From: Enterococcus faecalis
GTDB lineage: Bacteria; Bacillota; Bacilli; Lactobacillales; Enterococcaceae
Reading direction: 5' to 3'
Assembly: GCF_029024925.1 (NCBI RefSeq)
Contig: NZ_CP118962.1
Coordinates: 1,334,001-1,398,000, forward strand
Length of the DNA: 64,000 nt
Shown: positions 16,850 to 27,506 of the stretch, piece by piece
Position numbering within the stretch: the stretch's first letter is position 1
Layout of the letters: each line of letters starts with the position of its first letter
Position numbers and translations under genes: made by a program
The notes under the pieces: model-generated
What the model was told of the DNA's origin: nothing
Databases searched by the model: none
The model's input: the letters and a program-made list of their open reading frames with translations, nothing else

Positions 16850-17875
16850 ATGATCGTAATTATGAAAGAAAATGCAACCGAAAAGCAAATGAAACAAGTC
16901 ATTGATTTAGTAACAGGTGCAGGCTTAACTACTCAAACAAGTCAAGATAATGGAAAAACAGTGATAGGCTTGATTGGTGATACAGAAAAATTAGTTGAAG
17001 CAGAGTTAACAGCATTAGAAGGCGTGGAAAAAAGTGTTCGCATTTCGTTGTCTTACAAACTAACGAGTCGTTTATTTCATCCAGAGAATACAGTGGTTGA
17101 TGTGAACGGTGTTAAAATCGGTGACGGCAGTATGACCATGATGGCGGGCCCTTGTTCAATCGAAAGCTTAGATCAGATTCGTGAATGTGCGCGAATTGCT
17201 AAAGCTGGCGGTGCAACAATTTTACGAGGTGGTGCATTCAAACCTAGAACGTCGCCATACGCTTTCCAAGGACTAGAAGAAGAAGGACTGAAATACATTC
17301 GCCAAGCGGCTGATGAATTAGATATGCAAGTCATTACAGAAGTGATGGATGAAGCGAATTTAGAACTTGTCGCAAAATACAGTGACATTTTACAAATCGG
17401 TGCGCGCAACATGCAAAATTTCAAGTTATTACAAGCGGTTGGTAAAACTGGAAAACCTATTGGCTTAAAACGCGGGATTGCTGGTACGATTGATGAATGG
17501 CTAAACGCAGCTGAATACATTGCTGCGCAAGGAAATTTCAATGTGATCTTCATTGAACGTGGGATTCGTACGTACGAAACCGCTACGCGCAATACACTTG
17601 ATTTAAGTGCGGTGACTTTAATTAAAAAATTAAGTCATTTTCCAATTATTGTTGATCCGAGTCATGGTGTTGGTATCTGGGATTTAGTACCGCCAATGGC
17701 CCGAGCAGGTGTTGCTTCAGGTGCGGACGGCTTGATTGTAGAAATTCACCCAGACCCAGCGAATGCGTGGTCAGATGGGCCACAATCCTTGAATGAAAAA
17801 ACTTACCTACGTATGATGAAAGAAGTTCATATCATCGAAAAAGCAATGAAAGAAATTAATGCTTTAGAAGATTAG
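16850..17875 (+). CDS. aroF: 3-Deoxy-7-phosphoheptulonate (DAHP) synthase with regulatory N-domain
   Basis: Condenses PEP and erythrose 4-phosphate, the committed step of the shikimate pathway. Residues 1-75 form a ferredoxin-like domain as in the Thermotoga-type enzyme, where it mediates feedback by Tyr or Phe. The TIM-barrel domain follows with AGPCSIES, RGGAFKPRTSPYAFQG, the LKRG loop and DPSHGVG. There is no chorismate mutase fusion. Length 341. Feedback control is inferred from the domain. Confidence 0.93.
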   Translation: MIVIMKENATEKQMKQVIDLVTGAGLTTQTSQDNGKTVIGLIGDTEKLVEAELTALEGVEKSVRISLSYKLTSRLFHPENTVVDVNGVKIGDGSMTMMAGPCSIESLDQIRECARIAKAGGATILRGGAFKPRTSPYAFQGLEEEGLKYIRQAADELDMQVITEVMDEANLELVAKYSDILQIGARNMQNFKLLQAVGKTGKPIGLKRGIAGTIDEWLNAAEYIAAQGNFNVIFIERGIRTYETATRNTLDLSAVTLIKKLSHFPIIVDPSHGVGIWDLVPPMARAGVASGADGLIVEIHPDPANAWSDGPQSLNEKTYLRMMKEVHIIEKAMKEINALED

Positions 17876-17897
17876 TAAAGACAGAGGAGTAGAGGAC

Positions 17898-18974
17898 ATG
17901 AAATTAACCGTAACGTTACCTACACATTCATATGATTTAACCATCGAAACAGGTGCCTTAGATAAAATTGGCACCTGGGTACGTAGCCTGTGGCAGCCAC
18001 AACGGGTAGCGATTATTACCGATGAAACGGTGAATAAATTATATGGCGCAGCTGTTGAGAAAGAATTGCAAGCTGCTGGTTTTGAAACATCATTGATTGC
18101 TGTAGCGGCAGGTGAACAAAGTAAGAGCCTCGAAACAGCTCAGCTGCTTTATGATTTTTTAGCGGAACAGCAATTGACTCGAAGTGATGGTCTAATTGCT
18201 CTAGGTGGAGGCGTTGTGGGAGATCTAGCTGGATTTGTCGCTTCAACCTATATGCGCGGTATTCACTTTTTGCAAGTACCAACAACCTTACTGGCACAAG
18301 TAGATAGTAGCATTGGAGGTAAAACAGCGGTTAACACTAAAAAAGCCAAAAATCTTGTCGGTACTTTTGCCCAACCAGATGGGGTTTTAATTGATCCTAA
18401 TACACTTAAAACATTAGAACCTAGACGTGTGCGTGAAGGAATTGCAGAAATTGTAAAATCAGCAGCTATCGCTGATGTTGAATTGTGGCACCGTTTATCC
18501 TCTTTGGAAAATGAACAAGATTTAGTGGCACATGCAGAAGAAATTATCACGGCCTGTTGCAAGATTAAACGTGATGTCGTCGAAGAAGATGAATTAGATT
18601 TGGGCTTACGTTTGATTCTGAATTTTGGGCATACGATTGGCCACGCATTAGAAAATACAGCTGGTTACGGGGTGATTGCTCACGGTGAAGGCGTTTCTTT
18701 AGGAATGATTCAAATAACTCAAGTCGCAGAACAACGAGGGCTTTCCCCACTTGGGACTACCCAAGAGTTGGTCACCATGCTAGAAAAGTTCGATTTACCA
18801 GTAACGACAGATCGTTGGCCAGAAGAACGTCTCTATCAAGCAATTACACATGATAAAAAAACACGTGGGGGACAGATTAAAATCATTGTCTTAGAAAAAA
18901 TTGGTCAAGCGAAAATTGTCTCTTTACCAACGGAAGAAATTCGAGCATTTTTAAACAGAGAAGGAGGAATTTAA
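17898..18974 (+). CDS. aroB: 3-Dehydroquinate synthase
   Basis: Converts DAHP to 3-dehydroquinate using NAD and a divalent metal. The 358-residue protein keeps all signatures: [11 protein letters not shown] (about 99-109), [19 protein letters not shown] (about 126-144), EIVK with the metal-ligand Glu, and both His motifs [10 protein letters not shown] and [13 protein letters not shown] after GAGGAG, 22 bp from aroF, and one base before the aroC start. It serves as the in-window reference for the degenerate AroB-like protein at 8299. Confidence 0.97.
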   Translation: MKLTVTLPTHSYDLTIETGALDKIGTWVRSLWQPQRVAIITDETVNKLYGAAVEKELQAAGFETSLIAVAAGEQSKSLETAQLLYDFLAEQQLTRSDGLIALGGGVVGDLAGFVASTYMRGIHFLQVPTTLLAQVDSSIGGKTAVNTKKAKNLVGTFAQPDGVLIDPNTLKTLEPRRVREGIAEIVKSAAIADVELWHRLSSLENEQDLVAHAEEIITACCKIKRDVVEEDELDLGLRLILNFGHTIGHALENTAGYGVIAHGEGVSLGMIQITQVAEQRGLSPLGTTQELVTMLEKFDLPVTTDRWPEERLYQAITHDKKTRGGQIKIIVLEKIGQAKIVSLPTEEIRAFLNREGGI

Positions 18975-18975
18975 G

Positions 18976-20142
18976 ATGCGCTTTATTACAGCAGGCGAAT
19001 CACATGGACCTGAATTAACTGCTATTATTGAAGGCTTACCAGCCGGCTTGCCTTTAAGTAGCGAAGAGATTAACCGAGAATTAGCAAGACGTCAAGGCGG
19101 TTACGGTCGTGGGGGACGGATGAAAATTGAAAAAGACCAAGTACGTATTACTTCGGGCATTCGGCATGGTAAAACACTTGGCTCACCAGTAACGTTGATT
19201 GTCGAAAACAAAGACTGGAAAAATTGGACCTCCGTGATGTCAGTAGAGCCAGTTCCTGAAAAACAAAAGAAAATCCGCCGCGTCAGCAAACCACGTCCAG
19301 GACATGCTGATTTAGTCGGTGGCATGAAATATCAACATGATGATTTACGGAATGTTTTAGAACGGTCTTCGGCACGAGAAACAACGATGCGTGTGGCGAT
19401 TGGTGCGGTTGCTAAAAAACTCTTAGCTGAACTGGATATCCAAGTCGCTGGGCATGTCGCGGTATTAGGCGGGATTGAAGCTACGATTCCTGAAAATTTA
19501 ACGATTCGTGAAATTCAAGAACGATCTGAACAATCTGCCGTTCGCGTATTAGATCCTTCCGTAGAAGAAAAAATGAAAGAACTAATTGACCAAACCAAGA
19601 AAAATGGCGATACAATTGGTGGGGTAGTAGAAGTACTTGTGGGTGGCGTTCCAGCTGGCTTAGGTAGCTATGTCCAATGGGATCGTAAACTAGATGCCAA
19701 AATTGCGCAAGCTGTTGTAAGCATCAATGCTTTTAAAGGTGCTGAGTTTGGCATTGGATTTGAAATGGCGCAACGCCCTGGTAGTCAAGTGATGGACGAG
19801 ATTGTTTGGGACGAAAGTACAGGTTATACCAGAACTTCCAACAATTTAGGCGGTTTTGAAGGAGGAATGACCAATGGAATGCCAATCATCGTTCGTGGTG
19901 TCATGAAACCTATTCCAACCCTTTATAAACCATTACAAAGCGTGAATATTGATACAAAAGAGCCTTATAAGGCCAGTGTTGAGCGCTCTGATAGCACGGC
20001 GGTACCGGCCGCTAGCGTTGTTTGTGAAGCCGTTGTTGCAACGGAAGTAGCGAAGGCTATGCTCGAAAAATTTGATAGTGACTCATTTGAACAAATGAAA
20101 GAAGCAGTGAAACGTTATCGTCTATATACTCAAAACTTTTAA
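18976..20142 (+). CDS. aroC: Chorismate synthase
   Basis: Makes chorismate from EPSP with reduced FMN. The 388-residue protein starts [24 protein letters not shown], with the first signature GESHG, and carries the others: [31 protein letters not shown] and the C-terminal [17 protein letters not shown]. The RBS GGAGGA lies within the end of aroB. Standard length with no anomalies. Confidence 0.97.
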   Translation: MRFITAGESHGPELTAIIEGLPAGLPLSSEEINRELARRQGGYGRGGRMKIEKDQVRITSGIRHGKTLGSPVTLIVENKDWKNWTSVMSVEPVPEKQKKIRRVSKPRPGHADLVGGMKYQHDDLRNVLERSSARETTMRVAIGAVAKKLLAELDIQVAGHVAVLGGIEATIPENLTIREIQERSEQSAVRVLDPSVEEKMKELIDQTKKNGDTIGGVVEVLVGGVPAGLGSYVQWDRKLDAKIAQAVVSINAFKGAEFGIGFEMAQRPGSQVMDEIVWDESTGYTRTSNNLGGFEGGMTNGMPIIVRGVMKPIPTLYKPLQSVNIDTKEPYKASVERSDSTAVPAASVVCEAVVATEVAKAMLEKFDSDSFEQMKEAVKRYRLYTQNF

Positions 20143-20175
20143 TGGAAGAAAGTCGCAAGTATATGGAGGGAAAAA

Positions 20176-21270
20176 ATGAAGAAACGTATTTTAATCGTAG
20201 GATTAGGGCTAATCGGGAGTTCACTGGCTTTGTGTATCAAAAAAGGGCATCCAAACAGTGAGATTATCGGTTTCGATAATCAAGCGGAGGCAACTGAATT
20301 TGCTAAGAAAACGGGTCTAATTGATGAGATAGCTGAATCTTTAACAAGTGGGGCAAGACGAGCAGAGATTATTTTTCTTTGTTCCCCAGTTAAAGCAACT
20401 TTAGTGCAACTAGAAGAATTAAACCAATTATCACTAGAAACTGCTCTGATCACAGATGTGGGTAGTACCAAGGTGGAAATTAATCAGTTAGCAACAAAAC
20501 TTAACATGAAAAATTTTATTGGTGGTCATCCAATGGCTGGTTCACATAAATCCGGCGTAACAGCCGCTGATGAACGTTTGTTTGAAAATGCCTACTATAT
20601 TTTTACCGATGACCATGGCGAAAAAAGCAAACAGATTCAGGAGTTACAAACGTTACTAAAAGGAACGCATGCGAAGTTTATTACGATGCCTGCACAGGAA
20701 CATGATGAAATTACTGGTGCTCTAAGTCACTTGCCACATATTGTTGCCGCAGCTTTAGTGAACGAAAGTCAGCAACTGAATACCACTTACCCTAGAGCAC
20801 AGCAGCTAGCGGCTGGAGGATTTAGAGATATTACTCGAATTGCTTCCTCTGATGCAACGATGTGGACGGATATTTTATTAAGCAATCGCTTAGTATTATT
20901 GGACTTACTAGAAAATTGGCAAAAAGAGATGACTACTGTTTGCCAATGGTTAACGGAAAAAAACGCCCCAGCTATTCGTAATTTTTTTGATAAGGCCAGA
21001 GAAACACGTGCTCAGTTGCCCATTCATAAAGAAGGCGCAATCCCAGCTTTCTATGATCTGTTTGTTGATGTACCAGATCAACCAGGAATCATTGCTGAAA
21101 TTACGCAAATTTTAGGCGAAGCGGACCTTTCTCTTACAAATATTAAAATTTTAGAAACGAGAGAAGAAATCTATGGGATTCTTCAATTGTCTTTTAAAAA
21201 TCAATCAGACTGCCAAGCTGCAAAACAAATTTTATCTAAAAAAACGAACTATACGTGTTACGAAAAATAA
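20176..21270 (+). CDS. tyrA: Prephenate dehydrogenase with ACT domain
   Basis: Oxidatively decarboxylates prephenate to 4-hydroxyphenylpyruvate for Tyr. The NAD-binding GLGLIGSSLAL (residues 9-19), the catalytic-region GGHPMAGSHKSG with its His, and HDEITGALSHLPH are present. A C-terminal ACT domain (about 295-364) suggests allosteric inhibition by Tyr. There is no chorismate mutase domain. Between aroC and aroA, the usual place in this type of operon. Confidence 0.95.
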   Translation: MKKRILIVGLGLIGSSLALCIKKGHPNSEIIGFDNQAEATEFAKKTGLIDEIAESLTSGARRAEIIFLCSPVKATLVQLEELNQLSLETALITDVGSTKVEINQLATKLNMKNFIGGHPMAGSHKSGVTAADERLFENAYYIFTDDHGEKSKQIQELQTLLKGTHAKFITMPAQEHDEITGALSHLPHIVAAALVNESQQLNTTYPRAQQLAAGGFRDITRIASSDATMWTDILLSNRLVLLDLLENWQKEMTTVCQWLTEKNAPAIRNFFDKARETRAQLPIHKEGAIPAFYDLFVDVPDQPGIIAEITQILGEADLSLTNIKILETREEIYGILQLSFKNQSDCQAAKQILSKKTNYTCYEK

Positions 21271-22563
<1,293 letters not shown>

Positions 22564-22582
22564 CGAAGGAGGATAACGAACC

Positions 22583-23089
22583 ATGGAAAGCATTGTTTTA
22601 ATTGGTTTCATGGGTGCGGGTAAAACAACTATCGGCCAAAGTTTGGCCAATAAACTAAAGATGTCTCATCTTGATTTAGATACAGCGTTAATTGAAAAAA
22701 TAGGACGCTCAATTCCTGACTATTTTGAAAAATATGGTGAAGCAGCTTTCCGAGAACAGGAAACCCAACTTTTAAAGGAGCTGTCAAAAAATACAGCCGT
22801 CCTTTCAACTGGGGGCGGGATTGTTGTCGGACCAGAAAATCGTAGCTTATTAAAATCTTTTCAGCAAGTGATTTATTTACATGCGACACCAGAAGAGCTG
22901 TTAAAAAGAATCAAAGAAGATACTGAAAACCAACGACCCTTAGCTATAGAACGTTCTTCAAAAGAAATCATTGCTTTGTTTGAGTCTCGTAAAAATTTTT
23001 ATGAAGAATGTGCGAAGATGACAATTGATACGACCAATCGCTTGCCAGAAGAAATTATCAATGAAATTCTGCAACAATTAAAGGAGTAG
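22583..23089 (+). CDS. aroK: Shikimate kinase
   Basis: Phosphorylates shikimate with ATP. The 168-residue P-loop kinase has GFMGAGKTT at residues 8-16, the shikimate-binding DLDTALIEK (Asp) and FREQE (Arg), and STGGGIV. ATG after GGAGG. It is placed after aroA although it acts before it in the pathway, which is common in Gram-positive operons. Confidence 0.95.
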   Translation: MESIVLIGFMGAGKTTIGQSLANKLKMSHLDLDTALIEKIGRSIPDYFEKYGEAAFREQETQLLKELSKNTAVLSTGGGIVVGPENRSLLKSFQQVIYLHATPEELLKRIKEDTENQRPLAIERSSKEIIALFESRKNFYEECAKMTIDTTNRLPEEIINEILQQLKE

Positions 23090-23096
23090 AGAAACG

Positions 23097-23945
23097 ATGA
23101 AAGTTGGTTATTTAGGTCCGATTGGTTCCTTTACGTACAGTGCAACGTTGGCTGCTTTTCCTGATGCTACATTGATACCGTACGCATCGATTCCAGCTTG
23201 CTTGAAAGCAATTGAACAGCAAGAAGTGGCATGTAGCATTATTCCAATAGAAAACACGATTGAAGGAACAGTTAACGCATCGATAGATTATTTGTATCAT
23301 CAAGCGCAGTTACCTGTCCAAGCAGAGTTGGTTTTACCGATTCAACAACAATTAATGGTGGCAAAAGAGAATCAATCGATTTGGCAACAAAGTCAGAAAA
23401 TTTTATCACATCCGCAAGCATTAGCTCAATCGCAGATGTTTCTAGAGAAAAACTTTCCAGAAGCGATTTTAGAAGCAACGCCTTCAACAGCTTACGCCGC
23501 CAAATACATTGCAGAACATCCAGAATTACCTTTTGCAGCTATTGCACCAAAACTTTCTGCGGAAATGTATGATTTGACCATTGTTGAAAAAAATATACAA
23601 GATTTATCGGTAAATCAAACCCGATTTTGGGTTCTTGGTTCTGAAAATTTAGCGATTTCTTTCCCGCTATCTGAGAAAAAAATAACGTTGGCGATTACGA
23701 TGCCAAGTAATGTTCCTGGCTCTTTACACAAAGCATTAAGCGTGTTTAGTTGGCGAGGGATTAATCTTAGCAAAATAGAATCGCGGCCGTTGAAAACAAA
23801 GCTCGGAGAGTACTTCTTTTTAATGGACTTAGTGAATGATCAACCAGAAAAACTAATTGAAGCAGCTTTAACAGAACTGGAACTGATTGGCGCAGAAATA
23901 AAAATTTTAGGGGATTACCCGATCTATGTTTTGTCCACACTTTAA
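23097..23945 (+). CDS. pheA: Prephenate dehydratase with ACT domain
   Basis: Converts prephenate to phenylpyruvate for Phe. The 282-residue protein is monofunctional: it begins directly with the dehydratase domain (GYLGPIGSFTYSA; IPIENTIEGTVNAS; NQTRFWVLG with the conserved Thr-Arg-Phe). It ends with an ACT domain (about 195-278, PGSLHKALSVFSWRGINLSKIESRPLKT) carrying the Phe-binding ESRP motif. There is no chorismate mutase domain. Last gene of the operon, followed by a terminator. Confidence 0.95.
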   Translation: MKVGYLGPIGSFTYSATLAAFPDATLIPYASIPACLKAIEQQEVACSIIPIENTIEGTVNASIDYLYHQAQLPVQAELVLPIQQQLMVAKENQSIWQQSQKILSHPQALAQSQMFLEKNFPEAILEATPSTAYAAKYIAEHPELPFAAIAPKLSAEMYDLTIVEKNIQDLSVNQTRFWVLGSENLAISFPLSEKKITLAITMPSNVPGSLHKALSVFSWRGINLSKIESRPLKTKLGEYFFLMDLVNDQPEKLIEAALTELELIGAEIKILGDYPIYVLSTL

Positions 23946-23960
23946 AGAGTTAAAAATGAA

Positions 23961-24000
23961 AATGAAGCTTACTTATTAGATAAAGTGAGTTTCATTTTTT
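23961..24000 (+). terminator. Terminator of the aro operon
   Basis: AATGAAGCTTACTT pairs with AAGTGAGTTTCATT (one G-T step and one further wobble), then a T run. Confidence 0.88.
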
Positions 24001-24088
24001 ATTAAATTACATATTTGTAATAGGAATTTCCTGCGAAATGAGGTATCCTAAGAAAGGTGATAAAACACAGAGGTAAAGGAGTGACACG

Positions 24089-25261
24089 ATGAGTCGTGTA
24101 GATCGTTATAAACATATTCATGAAAAATCGAGACCAGCAGAGCATAAAAAGACCTTTAATCCCCGAAAATCAATGGGTGAACATAGAGAAGAAGAACCAG
24201 AAGAACTAGCTGAAAGCCTTCAAGAGCCAGTTTACGAAGACAGCTATACTGAGGACAGTCGCAGAAGTGAGAGGCGACATCAAACAGATTCAGGTGGTGG
24301 CAACGGTTCTGACCAACCACCCCGCGGAAAAAAAGACAAGAAACCAAAAAAGAAACGTAAAAAATCAAAAACAAAACGCTTTTTCAAATGGCTAGTGATC
24401 CTATTGATTCTGTTATTTGCCTATAGTACAGTCATGTTTTTAAAAGGAAAATCTGCAGCAGAACATGATGACTCGTTGCCTCAAGAAAAAGTAGAAACAT
24501 TTAATGGTGTCAAAAGTAGCAACGGGGCTAAGAATATTTTAATTCTTGGCAGCGATACACGTGGGGAAGATGCTGGACGAGCCGACACAATAATGGTTCT
24601 CCAACTAAATGGACCATCAAAAAAACCGAAATTAATTTCATTTATGCGTGATACATTCGTGGACATTCCTGGTGTCGGGCCGAATAAAATTAATGCCGCA
24701 TACGCTTATGGCGGTGCTGAATTGGTTCGTGAAACGTTAAAACAAAACTTTAATTTAGATACGAAATATTATGCTAAGGTAGATTTCCAATCATTTGAAA
24801 AAATTGTTGACTCTATGTTTCCAAAAGGTGTCAAAATCGATGCAGAAAAATCACTGAATTTAGATGGCGTTGATATTGAAAAAGGGCAACAGGTCATGGA
24901 TGGACATGTCTTACTTCAATACGCTCGCTTTAGGATGGATGAAGAAGGCGACTTTGGTCGGGTTCGTCGCCAACAACAAGTTATGTCAGCTGTAATGAGC
25001 CAAATGAAAAACCCAATGACTTTATTAAGAACCCCAGAATCACTTGGGAAATTAGTCGGCTATATGTCGACAGATGTGCCTGTTAGTTTCATGTTAACGA
25101 ACGGACCATCATTGCTGATTAAAGGAAAAGCAGGGGTTGAGTCATTATCGGTTCCGGCACCAGATTCTTGGAATTTTGGTGAATCCTCTTATGCAGGCAG
25201 TATTTTAGAAGTAGATGAACAAAAAAATGCTGACGCCATCGAAAAATTCCTGAACGAATAA
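24089..25261 (+). CDS. psr: LytR-CpsA-Psr family wall-polymer transferase (Psr-like)
   Basis: A 390-residue membrane-anchored protein of the LCP family, which attaches teichoic acids or polysaccharides to peptidoglycan. A long charged cytoplasmic N-terminus (1-98), very basic near its end (KKPKKKRKKSKTKR), precedes one membrane segment (about 99-118). The extracellular LCP domain has ILILGSDTRGEDAGRADTIMVL, the catalytic Arg and Asp region FMRDTFVDIPGVGPNKINAAYAYGG, and FGRVRRQQQV. The symbol follows the enterococcal Psr name; which LCP paralogue this is cannot be proven here. Confidence 0.88.
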   Translation: MSRVDRYKHIHEKSRPAEHKKTFNPRKSMGEHREEEPEELAESLQEPVYEDSYTEDSRRSERRHQTDSGGGNGSDQPPRGKKDKKPKKKRKKSKTKRFFKWLVILLILLFAYSTVMFLKGKSAAEHDDSLPQEKVETFNGVKSSNGAKNILILGSDTRGEDAGRADTIMVLQLNGPSKKPKLISFMRDTFVDIPGVGPNKINAAYAYGGAELVRETLKQNFNLDTKYYAKVDFQSFEKIVDSMFPKGVKIDAEKSLNLDGVDIEKGQQVMDGHVLLQYARFRMDEEGDFGRVRRQQQVMSAVMSQMKNPMTLLRTPESLGKLVGYMSTDVPVSFMLTNGPSLLIKGKAGVESLSVPAPDSWNFGESSYAGSILEVDEQKNADAIEKFLNE

Positions 25262-25336
25262 GGAAAGCATTTTAAAATATCCTTTTTTATGCTATATTAG
25301 AAACAACGTGGAAAATTAGTGAAACGAGGTTACAAA

Positions 25337-26185
25337 ATGAAAATTGCTATTGTGACAGATAGTACAGCTTATTTACCCGAGCGCATTAAAGATCATCCGA
25401 ATCTTTTTGTAATTCCCATCCCAGTCATTTTAGATGGAAAAATATACAACGAAGGCATTGACATTGAAGCAGATGAATATTATGCATTGCTAAATAATAG
25501 TAAAGAATTTCCGACGACTTCACAACCTGCTTTAGGAGAAGTGTTAGAGCTTTACAAATCAATCGCTGAACAAGGGTACGACACCATCATCAGCATTCAT
25601 CTTTCTTCAGGAATCTCTGGTTTTGTTCATACATTGCACGGACTTACTGATGAAATCCCAGGCGTTGCTTTGTATCCATATGACTCAAAAATTACAAGTA
25701 TGCCAATGGGACACATGGTAGAAGCTGCTTTAGATTTAACAGAAGAAAAAGCCAGCTTAGAAGAAATTTTTGCCAAATTAGATTTAATTCGTGACAATAC
25801 GTATGCATATCTAATTGTAGAAGATCTGAACAACTTAGTTCGTGGCGGTCGCTTAACGAATGGCGCAGCCTTGATTGCTGGACTATTGAAGATTAAACCT
25901 ATCTTGACTTTTGAAGATGGAAAGATTGTATTATTTGAAAAAATCCGTTCAACAAAGAAAGCTTTTGCTCGTGCAGAAAAGATTATTGGTGAACGAAACG
26001 CAGGGATTGAAGCACCAGTTAAACTGTACGTGATTCATGCCAATAACCGCATCGTTGCTGAAAAAGAACAAGCAAAATTACAAAAGCTATACCCAAATGC
26101 AGAAATTGAAATCGGTCATTTTGGTCCAGTTATCGGGACCCACCTAGGGGAAAAAGCAATTGGTTTAGCGATTTCAGCTCAATAA
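25337..26185 (+). CDS. DegV-family fatty-acid-binding protein
   Basis: A 282-residue protein. ATG 25337 (MKIAIVTDSTAYLP) is preferred over an in-frame GTG at 25319 because it follows CGAGGT at good spacing and gives the standard N-terminus. The fold has the DegV signatures TDSTAYLP, FPTTSQPALGE, SIHLSSGISG and NLVRGGRLTNGAALIAGLLKIKPIL. Related FakB proteins present fatty acids to the kinase FakA; whether this copy does so is inference, as no kinase gene is adjacent. Confidence 0.92.
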   Translation: MKIAIVTDSTAYLPERIKDHPNLFVIPIPVILDGKIYNEGIDIEADEYYALLNNSKEFPTTSQPALGEVLELYKSIAEQGYDTIISIHLSSGISGFVHTLHGLTDEIPGVALYPYDSKITSMPMGHMVEAALDLTEEKASLEEIFAKLDLIRDNTYAYLIVEDLNNLVRGGRLTNGAALIAGLLKIKPILTFEDGKIVLFEKIRSTKKAFARAEKIIGERNAGIEAPVKLYVIHANNRIVAEKEQAKLQKLYPNAEIEIGHFGPVIGTHLGEKAIGLAISAQ

Positions 26186-26191
26186 TAAAAG

Positions 26192-26228
26192 ATGAGACAA
26201 AAGTAAACTACTTCTGTCTCATTTTTTA
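26192..26228 (+). terminator. Intrinsic terminator after degV
   Basis: ATGAGACA and AAGTA pair with TACTT and TGTCTCAT (one bulge), followed by a T run. Confidence 0.85.
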
Positions 26229-26378
26229 TTCTATTATTTTATCGTTCGCTACTGTTACTCAGCCGAATACTTTTTGTTTATAAGAAAATGTAAAATTACT
26301 CCTTTTTATTAGAAAATATCTTGCAAATTAAGCAATTCCTTACAAAGTAATGTATACTAAGGAAGAGGAGGCGGTTAA

Positions 26379-26573
26379 ATGAAAAGAAATATAGCCTTGT
26401 TGCAAAGCGAAAAAATGAAAAAAGTTCAAGCTTTAGCAAACTACTACCAAGAATCAATTGACTTACCGCCTGGAAAAAACCGTGAGGCGGTTATCAAAAA
26501 GATTAACGAATCAAAAAAAGAAATTAAAGAAATAAATGATATATTAACAGATATTCAAAAGAAAAAGAAATAA
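26379..26573 (+). CDS. Small charged protein of unknown function
   Basis: 64 codons with an excellent RBS (AGGAGG). The protein is Lys/Glu-rich and likely helical (IKKINESKKEIKEINDILTDIQKKKK), suggesting a short coiled coil, with no membrane part. It is 11 bp before the following membrane-protein gene, so the two probably form an operon. No family recognised. Confidence 0.65.
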   Translation: MKRNIALLQSEKMKKVQALANYYQESIDLPPGKNREAVIKKINESKKEIKEINDILTDIQKKKK

Positions 26574-26584
26574 AGGAGTCGTTT

Positions 26585-27061
26585 GTGATTATCGATGGAT
26601 TTACGTTATTGCTATTTTTATTTGTCGTCGTTATGTATGGTTACTTTTACTTCGTACGTAAAAGTATTGTAATTCCGGCTGCAAAACATCCTACAACAAA
26701 ATATTTAGTTGCTTTTTTTAGTTTAATGATTCTGGCCAATGCATTTTCGGCAGGAGATAAAATTGAAATGATTCGAAGTGTGTTATATATTTTGATTATC
26801 TTCAGTTTTCTTTACGATGCAAGAGGTTTTGCGGAGGACTGTATTATTACGCATCCTTTTGACAATCGGGGCACGGCCTTTAAAGATATCGAAAAGATTG
26901 TCCTTGTTCAAAAGTCGAACGGTATTCGTTTAGGGTATTTAAAAAAAGGCAGAAGAGGGGTGGTTTTACGCTTTTCTGCGCCACTAGAAGAAATGGTTCT
27001 TTTTCTTTCAACACGGATGAATGAAGAGGCAGAAATTGATATTATTGTTAATGAAGATTAA
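26585..27061 (+). CDS. Small membrane protein of unknown function
   Basis: 158 residues from GTG 26585 behind AAGGAG. The N-terminal half has about three hydrophobic segments (around residues 4-23, 40-58 and 64-80). The C-terminal half is a soluble domain (about 85-158, RGTAFKDIEKIVLVQKSNGIRLGYLKKGRRGVVLRF), compatible with a PH-like or DUF5673-like beta fold; that reading is a guess. Translated with the small upstream gene. Confidence 0.65.
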   Translation: MIIDGFTLLLFLFVVVMYGYFYFVRKSIVIPAAKHPTTKYLVAFFSLMILANAFSAGDKIEMIRSVLYILIIFSFLYDARGFAEDCIITHPFDNRGTAFKDIEKIVLVQKSNGIRLGYLKKGRRGVVLRFSAPLEEMVLFLSTRMNEEAEIDIIVNED

Positions 27062-27142
27062 CCATGTTCAGCTCCTAGAAATCAGCTTTTCCCGCGTTAA
27101 GTTTTATCTGAATTTCTTTTGAAAAAAAGAAAGCAATTTTGC

Positions 27143-27170
27143 TTGTACTTTTGGTAAAATTTGTTATAAT
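27143..27170 (+). promoter_or_regulatory. Predicted sigma-A promoter
   Basis: -35 TTGTAC (27143-27148), a 16-bp spacer and a consensus -10 TATAAT (27165-27170), 34 bp before the GTG of the next small gene. Confidence 0.65.
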
Positions 27171-27204
27171 TAGTCAGATTAAATTTTGGAAGGAAGTTGT
27201 TTCG

Positions 27205-27471
27205 GTGAGTGAAGAATTTGAAAAGTGTGTCGCTGACTTGAAAAAGAAATATCAAGCAATCCCTGAAGAAAAACGACAACACTTTGCAGAACGTATGCAA
27301 AAGAAAAATTTCTTACGCTACAAAAAAATTGAATTAATTAAAGGAGAACTTCTTCGTTTAGAAGCACGACGCGCTCAATTGGAACTTTGCGAACGCAGTT
27401 CTGAGTTAGAAGAAGTCGAAAAGAAAATTATTCTTAAAAAGAAAAAATTACTTAAATGTTTTGATCGGTAA
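27205..27471 (+). CDS. Small coiled-coil protein of unknown function
   Basis: 88 codons from GTG 27205 behind GGAAGG. An in-frame upstream ORF from 27139 would overlap the promoter and is rejected. The protein is highly charged and helical (MQKKNFLRYKKIELIKGELLRLEARRAQLELCERSSELEEVEKKI), probably one coiled coil. It ends 35 bp before the antiporter gene and may be co-transcribed with it. No family recognised. Confidence 0.6.
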   Translation: MSEEFEKCVADLKKKYQAIPEEKRQHFAERMQKKNFLRYKKIELIKGELLRLEARRAQLELCERSSELEEVEKKIILKKKKLLKCFDR

Positions 27472-27506
27472 GTCAATAAAAATTTAATATAGAAGGGAAT
27501 GATAGG

